Below, piece by piece: positions 55,414 to 64,000 of a DNA stretch of 64,000 nt. The stretch spans positions 73,066,001 through 73,130,000 of the forward strand of contig CM077599.1 of the NCBI GenBank assembly GCA_039654915.1, written 5' to 3'. How positions within the stretch are numbered: the first letter of the stretch is position 1; each line of letters starts with the position of its first letter. The stretch is from Aquilaria yunnanensis. Its lineage: Eukaryota > Streptophyta > Magnoliopsida > Malvales > Thymelaeaceae. The notes under the pieces are model-generated. The model worked only from the letters and a program-made list of their open reading frames with translations. It was not told where the DNA came from and searched no databases. A program made the position numbers and the translations under genes.

Positions 55414-58400
55414 CCTTAGTACCTCTACGACCGGAACTCTCCTATCGTCTAAGAAAAATCAATGGACTTTGAGGTCAAGGAGCTTTCCTTAGTACCTCTA
55501 CGACAGGAACCCTCCTATCGTCTAAGAAAAATCAATGGACTTTGAGGTGAATGAGCTTTCCTTAGTACCTCTACGACAGGAACCCTCCTATCGTCTAAGA
55601 AAAATCAATGGACTTTGAGGTCAAGGAGCTTTCCTTACTACTTCTACGACAGGAACTCTCCTATCGTCTAAGAAAAATCATTGGATTTTTGAGGTCAAGG
55701 AGCTTTCCTTAGTACCTCTATGACCGGAACTCTCCTATCATCTAAGAAAAATCAATGGAGTTTAAGGTCAAGGAGCTTTCCTCAGTACCTCTACGAGGGG
55801 AACTCTCCTATCGTCTAAGAAAAATCAATGGAGTTTGAGGTGAATGAGCTTTTCTTAGTACCTTTACGACGAGAACTCTCCTATCGTCTAAGAAAAATCA
55901 ATGGAGTTTGGGGTCAAGGAGATTTCCTTAGTACCTCAACTATAGGAACCCTCCTATCGTCTAAGAAAAATCAATGGAGGTTCAGGTCAAGGAGCTTTCC
56001 TTAGTACCTCTACGACCGAAACTCTTCTATCGTCTTGGAAAAATCAATGGAGTTTAAGGTCAAGCAGCATTCCTTAGTACCTCTATGACGGGAACTCTCC
56101 TATCGTCTAAGAAAAATCAATGGATTTTTTAGGTCAATGAGCTTTCCTTAGTACCTTTATGACGGCAACTCTCTTATCATCTAAGAAAAATCAATGGAGT
56201 TTGAGGCCAAGGAGTTTTCCTTAGTACCTCTACGACAGGAACCCTCCTATCGTCTAAGAAAAATGAATGGAGTTTGAGGTCAATGAGCTTTCCTTAGTAC
56301 CTCTACGACAGGAACCCTCATATCGTCTAAGAAAAATCAATGGAGTTTGAGGTCAATGAGCTTTCCTTAGTACCTCTACGACAGGAACGCTCCTATTCTC
56401 TAAGAAAAATCAATGGAGTTTGAGGTCAAGGAGCTTTCCTTAGTACCTCTACGACAGGAACCCTCCTATCGTCTAAGAAAAATCAATGGACTTTGAGGTC
56501 AAGGAGCTTTCCTTAGTACCTCTACGACAGGAACCCTCCTATCATCTACGAAAAATTAATGGAGTTTGAGGTCAAGGAGGTTTCCTTAGTACCTCTATGA
56601 CCGGAACTCTCCTATCATCTAAGAAAAATCAATGGAGTTTGAGGTCAAGCAGCTTTCCTTAGTACCTCTACGAGGGGAACTCTCCTATCGTCTAAGAAAA
56701 ATCAATGGAGTTTGAGGTGAATGAGCTTTTCTTAGTACCTTTAGGACGGGAACTCTCCTATCGTCCAAGAAAAATCAATGGAGTTTGAGGTCAAGGAGCT
56801 TTCCTTAGTACCTCTACTATAGGAACCCTCCTATCGTCTAAGAAAAATCAAAGGAGTTTCAGGTCAAGGAGCTTTCCTTCGTACCTCTACGACCGAAACT
56901 CTCCTATCGTCTTGGAAAAATCAATGGAGTTTGAGGTCAATGAGCTTTCCTTAGTACCTCTATGACGGGAACTCTCCTATCGTCTAAGAAAAATCAATGG
57001 ATTTCTGAGGTGAATGAGCTTTTCTTAGTACCTTTACGACGGGAACTCTCCTATCGTCTAAGAAAAATCAATGGAGTTTGAGGTCAATGAGCTTTCCTTA
57101 GTACCTCTACGACAGGAACGCTCCTATTCTCTAAGAAAAATCAATGGAGTTTGAGGTTAAGGAGCTTTCCATAGTAACTCTACGACAGGAACCCTCCTAT
57201 CGTCTAAGAAAAATCAATGGAGTTTGAGGTCAAGGAGCTTTCCTTAGTACCTCTACGACAGGAACCCTCCTATCATCTAAGAAAAATTAATGGAGTTTGA
57301 GGTCAAGGAGGTTTCCTTAGTACCTCTATGACCGGAAGTCTCCTATCATCTAAGAAAAATCAATGGAGTTTGAGGTCAAGCAGCTTTCCTTAGTACCTCT
57401 ACGAGGGGAACTCTCCTATCGTCTAAGAAAAATCAATGGAGTTTGAGGTGAATGAGCTTTTCTTAGTACCTTTAGGACGGGAACTCTCCTATCGTCCAAG
57501 AAAAATCAATGGAGTTTGAGGTCAAGGAGCTTTCCTTAGTACCTCTACTATAGGAACCCTCCTATCGTCTAAGAAAAATCAAAGGAGTTTCAGGTCAAGG
57601 AGCTTTCCTTCGTACCTCTATGACCGAAACTCTCCTATCGTCTTGGAAAAATCAATGGAGTTTGAGGTCAATGAGCTTTCCTTAGTACCTCTATGACGGG
57701 AACTCTCCTATCGTCTAAGAAAAATCAATGGATTTTTTAGGTGAATTAGCTTTTCTTAGTACCTTGACGACGGGAACTCTCCTATCGTCCAAGAAAAATC
57801 AATGGAGTTTGAGGTCAATGAGCTTTCCTTAGTACCTCTACGACAGGAACGCTCCTATTCTCAAAGAAAAATCAATGGAGTTTGAGGTTAAGGAGCTTTC
57901 CATAGTACCTCTACGACAGGAACCCTCCTATCGTCTAAGAAAAATCAATGGAGTTTGAGGTCAAGGAGCTTTCCTTAGTACCTCTACTATAGGAACGCTC
58001 CTATTCTCTAAGAAAAATCAATGGAGTTTGAGGTGGAGGAGCTTTCCTTAGTACCTCTACGACAGGAACCCTCCTATCGTCTAAGAAAAATCAATGGAGT
58101 TTGAGGTCAAGGAGCTTTCCTTAGTACCTCTACGATAGGAACCCTCCTATCATCTAAGAAAAATCAATGGAGTTTGAGGTCAAGGAGCTTTCCTTAGTAC
58201 CTCTATGACCGAAACTCTCCTTTCATCTAAGAAAAATCAATGGAGTTTGAGGTCAAGGAGCTTTCTTCAGTACCTCTACGAGGGGAACTCTCCTATCGTC
58301 TAAGAAAAATTAATGGAGTTTGAGGTGAATGAGCTTTTCTTAGTACCTTTACAACGGGAACTCTCCTATCGTCTAAGAAAAATAAATGGAGTTTGAGGTC

Positions 58401-61400
58401 AAGGTGCTTTCCTTAGCACCTCTACTATAGGAACCCTCCTATCATCTAAGAAAAATCAATGGAGTTTCAGGTCAAGGAGCTTTCCTTAGTACCTCTACGA
58501 CCGAAACTCTCCTATCGTCTTGGAAAAATCAAGGGAGTTTGAGGTCAAGGAGCTTTCCTTAGTACCTCTATGACGGGAACTCTCCTATCGTCTAAGAAAA
58601 ATCAGTGGATTTTTGAGGTCAATGAGGTTTCCTTAGTACCTCTACGACGGCAACTCTCTTATCATCTAAGAAAAATCAATGGAGTTTAAGGCCAAAGAGC
58701 TTTCCTTAGTACCTCTACGACAGGAACCCTCCTATCGTCCAAGAAAAATCAATGGAGTTTGAGTTCAAGGAGCTTTCCTTAGTACCTCTACGACAGGAAC
58801 CCTCATATCGTCTAAGAAAAATCAATGGAGTTTGAGGTCAAAGAGCTTTACTTAGTACCTCTACGATAGGAGCGCTCCTATCGTCTAAGAAAAATCGATG
58901 GAGTTAGAGGTTAAGGAGCTTTCCTTAGTACCTCTTCGACAGGAACCCTCCTATCGTCTAAGAAAAATCAATGGAGTTTGAGGTCAAGGAACTTTCCTTA
59001 GTACCTCTACGACAGGAACCCTCCTTTCATCTAAGAAAAATCAATGGAGTTTGAGGTCAAGGAGCTTTCCTTAGTACCTCTATGACCGAAACTCTCCTTT
59101 CATCTAAGAAAAATCAATGGAGTTTGAGGTCAAGGAGCTTTCTTTAGTACCTCTACGAGGGGAACTCTCCTATCGTCTAAGAAAAATCATTGGAGTTTGA
59201 GGTGAATGAGCTTTTCTTAGTACCTTTACAACGGGAACTCTCCTATCGTCTAAGAAAAATCAATGGAGTTTGAGGTCAAGGTTCTTTCCTTAGTACCTCT
59301 ACTACAGCAACCCTCCTATCGTCTAAGAGAAATCAATGGAGTTTGAGGTCAAGGAGCTTTCCTTAGTACCTCTTCAATGGAAACTCTCCTATCGTCTAAG
59401 AAAAATCAATGGAGTTTGAGGTGAATGAGCTTTTCTTAGTACCTTTACGATGGGAACTCTCCTATCGTCATGGAAAAATCAATGGAGTTTGAGGTCAAGG
59501 AGCTTTCCTTAGTACCTCTACTACAGGAACTCTCCTATCGTCTAAGAGAAATCAATGGAGTTTGAGGTCAAGGAGCTTTCCTTAGTACCTTTACGATCGA
59601 AACTCTCCTATCGTCTAAGAAAAATCAATGGAGTTTGAGGTGAAAGAGCTTTCCTTAGTACCTCTATGACGGGAACTCTCCTATCATCTAAGAAAAATCA
59701 ATGGATTTTTTAGGTCAAGGAGCAGCTTTCCTTAGTACCTCTACGACAGGAACTCTCCTATCCTCTAAGAAAAATCAATTGAGTTTGAGGTCAAGGAGCT
59801 TTCCTTAGTACCTCTACGACTGGAAGCCTCCTATCGTCTAAGAAAAATCAATGGAGTTTGAGGTTGAGGAGCTTTCCTTAGTACCTCTACGACAGGAACA
59901 CTCATATCGTCTAAGAAAAATCAATCGACTTTGAGGTCAATGAGCTTTCCTTAGTACCTCTACGACAGGAGCTCTCCTATCGTCTAAGAAAAATTGATGG
60001 AGTTAGAGGTTAAGGAGCTTTACTTAGTACCTCTACGACAGGAACCCTCCTATCGTATAAGAAAAATCAATGGAGTTTGAGGTTAATGAGCTTTCCTTAG
60101 TACCTTTGCGATAGGAACCCTCCTAGCATCTAAGAAAAATCAATGGAGTTTGAGGTAAAGGAGCTTTCCTTAGTACCTCTACGACAAGGAACCCTCCTAT
60201 CGTCTAAGAAAAATCAATAGAGTTTGAGGTCAAGAAGCTTTCCTTAGTACCTATGCGACAGGAACCCTCCTATCGTCTAAGAAAAATCAATGGAGTTTGA
60301 GGTCAAGGAGCTTTCCTTAGTACCTCTACGATAGGAACTCTCCTATCGTCTAAGAAAAATCAATGGATTTTTTAGGTCAAGGAGCTTTCCTTAGTACCTC
60401 TACGACCGAAACTCTCCTATCGTCTAAGAAAAATCAATGGAGTTTGAGGTCAAGGAGCTTTCCTTAGTACCTCTTCAATCGAAACTCTCCTATCGTCTAA
60501 GAAAAATCAATGGAGTTTGAGGTGAATGAGCTTTTCTTAGTACCTTTACGATGGGAACTCTCCTATCGTCTTGGAAAAATCAATGGAGTTTGAGGTCAAG
60601 GAGCTTTCCTTAGTACCTCTACTACAGGAACCCTCCTATCGTCTAAGAGAAATCAATGGAGTTTGAGGTCAAGGAGCTTTCCTTAGTACCTTTACGACCG
60701 AAACTCTCCTATCATCTAAGAAAAATCAATGGAGTTTGAGGTGAAGGAGCTTTCCTTAGTACCTCTATGACGGGAACTCTCCTATCATCTAAGAAAAATC
60801 AATGGATTGTTTAGGTCAAGGAGCAGCTTTCTTTAGTACCTCTACGACAGGAACTCTCCTATCGTCTAAGAAAAATCAATGGAGTTTGAGGTCAAGGAGC
60901 TTTCCTTAGTACCTCTACAACAGGAAGCCTCCTATCGTCTAAGAAAAATCAATGGAGTTTGAGGTTAAGGAGCTTTACTTAGTACCTCTACAAGAGGAAC
61001 CCTCCTATCGTCTAAGAAAAATCAATGGAGTTTGAGGTCAAGGAGCTTTACTTAGTACCTCTACGATAGGAGCTCTTCTATCGTCTAAGAAAAATCGATG
61101 GAGTTAGAGGTTAAGGAGCTTTACTTAGTACCTCTACGACAGGAACCCTCCTATCGTCTAAGAAAAATCCATGGAGTTTGAGGTGAATGAGCTTTCCTTA
61201 GTACCTTTACGATAGGAACCCTCCTAGCATCTAAGAAAAATCAATGGAGTTTGAGGTAAAGGAGCTTTCCTTAGTACCTCTACGACAAGGAGCCCTCCTA
61301 TCATCTAAGAAAAATCAATAGAGTTTGAGGTCAAGAAGCTTTCCCTAGTACCTATACGACAGGAACCCTCCTATCGTCTAAGAAAAATCAATGGAGTTTG

Positions 61401-62870
61401 AGGTCAAGGAGCTTTCCTTAGTACCTCTACGATAGGAACTCTCCTATCGTCTAAGAAAAATCAATGGATTTTTTAGGTCAAGGAGCTTTCCTTAGTACCT
61501 TTACGACCGAAACTCTCCTATCGTCTAGGAAAAATCAATGGAGTTTGAGGTCAAGGAGCTTTCCTTAGTACCTCTTCAATGGAAACTCTCCTATCGTCTA
61601 AGAAAAATCAATGGAGTTTGAGGTCAAGGAGCTTTCCTTAGTACCTCTACTACAGGAACCCTCCTATCGTCTAAGAGAAATCAATGGAGTTTGAGGTCAA
61701 GGAGCTTTCCTTAGTACCTTTACGACCGAAACTCTCCTATCGTCTAAGAAAAATCAATGGAGTTTGAGGTGAAGGAGCTTTCCTTAGTACCTCTATGACG
61801 GGAACTCTCTTATCATCTAAGAAAAATCAATGGATTTTTTAGGTCAAGGAGCAGCTTTCCTTAGTACCTTTACGACAGGAACTCTCCTATCATCTAAGAA
61901 AAATCAATGGAGTTTGAGGTCAAGGAGCTTTCCTTAGTACCTCTACGACAGGAAGCCTCCTATCGTCTAAGAAAAATCAATGGAGTTTGAGGTTAAGGAG
62001 CTTTCCTTAGTACCTCTACAAGAGGAACCCTCCTATCGTCTAAGAAAAATCAATGGAGTTTGTGGTAAAGGAGCTTTCCTTAGTACCTCTACGACAGGAA
62101 CTCTCCTATCGTCTAAGAAAAATAAATGGATTTTTATGGTCAATGAGCTTTCCTTAGTACCTCTATGACTGGAACTCTCCTATCGTCTAAGAAAAATCAA
62201 TGGAGTTTGAGGTCAAGGAGCTTTCCTTAGTACCTCTACGATGGGAACTCTCCTATCGTCTAAGAGAAATCAATGGAGTTTGAGGTGAGTGGGCATTTCT
62301 TAGTACATTTACCACGGGAACTCTCCTATCGTCTAAGAAAAATCAATGGAGTTTGAGGTCAAATAGCTTTCCTTAGTACCTCTACTACAGGAACCCTCCT
62401 ATCGTCTAAGAAAAATCAATGGAGTTTGAGGTCAAGGAGCTTTCCTTAGTACCTCTATGACCGAAACTCTCCTATCGTCTAAGAAAAATCAATGGAGTTT
62501 GAGGTCAAGGAGCTTTCCTTAGTACCTCTATGACGGGTACTCTCCTATCATCTAATAAAAATCAATGGATTTTTTAGGTCAAGGAGCTTTCCTTAGTACC
62601 TCTACGACGGGAACTCTCTTATAATCTAAGAAAAATCAATGGAGTTTAAGGCCAAGGAGCTTTCCTTAGTACCTCTACGACAGGAACCCTCCTATCATCT
62701 AAGAAAAATCAATGGAGTTTGAGGTCAAGGAGCTTTCCTTAGTATCTCTACGACAGGAACACTCATATCGTCTAAGAAAAATCAATGGAGTTTGAGGTTA
62801 CTGAGCTTTCCTTAGTACCTCTACGACAGGAACTCTCCTATCATCTAAGAAAAATCAAAGGAGAAAAACT
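55414..62870. repeat. 73-bp tandem array, right part (about 102 units)
   Basis: Continuous head-to-tail 73-bp units with point variants and a few 1-4-bp length variants. Variant order recurs: TCTTGGAAAAATC marks units at 56033, 56910, 57641 and 58518 (spacing 877, 731, 877, i.e. 12, 10 and 12 units). An AGCAGC insertion variant marks 59721, 60822 and 61850 (about 15 and 14 units). Each unit carries a dyad, CGAYAGGA and TCCTATCG around a short loop. Frames through it are not genes. Confidence 0.97.
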
Positions 62871-63565
62871 CTTTTCTCCTTACTACCTGATCTAGGAACT
62901 TTTCTAGACTTTTCGGAATATGAACTCTCATATTGCTTCCAATCTTAAGAAGAAAATTTTTTTTTTTTTTGTGAGGTTAAAGAACTTTCCTTAGTACCTC
63001 AAGCAAAAATTTCTACGATGGCAATTGTAGTTGGAATAATTTCTTCGGAAGTGTGAATTTTGATAATAGGTGAGTGCAAAAACTTGAAATTCCATGAGTG
63101 AATCTTGAAAGTGAGAAATTTCATAAAATGGCAATAAACTGACAAATTATGCAAGGGAATGGATGTTTGGAATCAATATATAGGTTTCATCTAATATTTT
63201 CTTTAGAAAATATAGATTCCCTTGTGAGATATGTCATCCAAATAGGGTTGAAACTTAGCTACCCCAAAATGTTATGACTAGCATTCCTAATAGGATGCGT
63301 CTCAAGAGTAAAATTACTCCTTACTTAGCCATTCCAAACTAAAGGCTTTGTCCAATGGTTTTAATATCAGCATGAACAAAACTATCCTAAAAGATGAAGA
63401 AGAGAAGAAATTCCCTGAATAAAAAAAAACTGGAAACGAAAAAAATGCTTATAATAAAACTAAAGGACAAGATAAACAGATTCACAAGTTCGATCGCTTT
63501 TTCTTCCACAGTGCTTCAACAGGCCGGGTAAAGGACATTTATGGGATGGAACTGGTCGGGAAAAA
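62871..63565. other. Unclassified sequence right of the array
   Basis: AAAGGAGAAAAACTCTTTTC at about 62850-62875 repeats the variant seen at the far-left end of the array. A decayed unit (GAGGTTAAAGAACTTTCCTT, near 62967) follows a T run at 62948-62962. The remaining 560 bp show no frame or motif that I recognise. Confidence 0.5.
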
Positions 63566-64000
63566 CTATCGTGTCCAGTCTATCTTAATCATTGCTGGAT
63601 CTGGTTCAGGAACAAAAGCTTGCATTTTATCTAGCAATTCTTCAGCAGTTAATGCGGATATTAGGATTCGTCATGCCACCACTGAGATAAATTTCTTTTG
63701 CACAGCGTAATCCATAAAAGGTATCAGAATTGCAAAGAAATTGTTAACATTCAACAGCCCAATGGGTTTCTAGTGCAAATTAAGTTGGGCCATGGAAGCA
63801 ATTTGAAAAATTTCTCCCAATGTGTCAAAACCTCCTGGTAGAGCAATAAAAGCATCAGAGTTAAAAAGCATTTGTAACAAACGCTCTTGTAAATTTTTAA
63901 CCACTAATTATTCTCTAATCGTGCCCCCAGAAATCAATTTCAAAGGTGTAGGGATAATACCCAAAACTTGGCTTCTTCCTAAAGATGCTGCTGATGCTAC
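63566..64000 (-). pseudogene. LOG-like: LOG-type cytokinin riboside 5'-monophosphate phosphoribohydrolase, intronless pseudogene fragment
   Basis: LOG enzymes release active cytokinin bases from nucleotides in the cytosol and nucleus. From 64000 leftwards one frame reads ASLGRSQVLGIIPTPLKLIS, SDAFIALPGGFDTLGEIFQI, MAQLNLH, KPIGLLNVNNFFAILIPFMD, KKFISVVA and ILISALTAEELLDKM. The signature PGGxGTxxE reads PGGFDTLGE, with Asp for the second-half Gly. Stops stand at 63908-63910 (TAA), 63770-63772 (TAG) and 63671-63673 (TGA); the likely terminal stop is 63566-63568. No introns are visible, whereas plant LOG genes have several, so a retrocopy or captured cDNA is suspected. The N-terminal part lies beyond the window. 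Confidence 0.88.

Larger units (their letters stand above)
31869..63005 (-). mobile_element. Gypsy element 2: 3' untranslated region with giant tandem array
   Basis: Right of the LTR 2 polypurine tract, about 100 bp of unique sequence is followed by 73-bp tandem repeats. The repeats are interrupted by elements A and B and end near 62870, with one decayed copy near 62970-63005. Tandem arrays between pol and the 3' LTR are known for Ogre/Tat elements. No gag-pol of element 2 is visible in the window. Its right limit is unknown, and the LOG pseudogene at 63566-64000 may lie inside it. Confidence 0.65.

Noticed and set aside
61980..62168. A 62-residue frame in the tandem array
   Set aside because: The 73-bp unit is not a multiple of three, so frames shift each copy. 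The open stretch is chance.
55414..62870. CRISPR-like regular repeats
   Set aside because: The units are contiguous with no unique spacers, and the genome is a plant.

Overview
The window is repeat-rich nuclear DNA of a seed plant, most likely a dicot. The evidence is a broken CC-NBS-LRR (RPP13-type) resistance gene, a LOG-type cytokinin-activating enzyme pseudogene, plant Ty1/copia and Ty3/gypsy (Tat/Ogre-like) retrotransposons, hAT transposons and an AT-rich background. The species cannot be named from the sequence. No gene of clear host function is intact; almost everything is mobile DNA at different stages of decay.

Layout. (1) 1-3906: the 5' part of a minus-strand Ty1/copia element with a 347-bp LTR and a PBS; gag, protease, integrase and RT are all broken. 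(2) 3907-7896: AT-rich intergenic DNA built partly of duplicated A-rich modules. (3) 7897-10820: an NLR pseudogene whose LRR is split by a 1,099-bp solo LTR (8940-10038) with a perfect 5-bp target duplication. (4) 11572-12746: the 5' part of a hAT transposon with a BED zinc finger. (5) 12713-17349: an LTR-retroelement-like remnant without protein domains. (6) 17350-19026: AT-rich DNA with a degenerate minisatellite. (7) 19027-28998: gypsy element 1 (plus strand, Tat/Ogre-like): a 3.9-kb LTR carrying a 726-bp hAT-type MITE, a tRNA-Arg PBS, an extra ORF1, gag and a partial pol. It is cut off inside pol by gypsy element 2. (8) 28999 to at least 63005: gypsy element 2 (minus strand, same LTR family). 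Its 3' LTR (28999-31868) and polypurine tract are followed by a 73-bp tandem array of roughly 125 copies. (9) Two younger gypsy elements sit in that array: A (32237-43089, minus strand, 970-bp LTRs) and B (44743-55413, plus strand, 879-bp LTRs). (10) 63566-64000: an intronless LOG pseudogene, in the same orientation as element 2.

How the parts relate. A and B belong to one family. Each has gag-pol on one strand and, between integrase and the 3' LTR, a spliced four-exon gene on the opposite strand with its own TATA box. This is the antisense ORF (aORF) type of Tat-lineage elements. In B the four exons join into one open frame of about 730 codons, although gag-pol is ruined. In A the aORF has one stop codon and one in-frame 120-bp deletion. 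All three gypsy RTs have lost catalytic residues, yet the LTR pairs of A and B are about 99% identical, so the last transpositions probably used enzymes supplied by other copies. The most interesting items are the aORF, the huge 73-bp array with higher-order structure inside one retrotransposon, and the possible capture of a LOG fragment by element 2. All coordinates and identities were read by eye.
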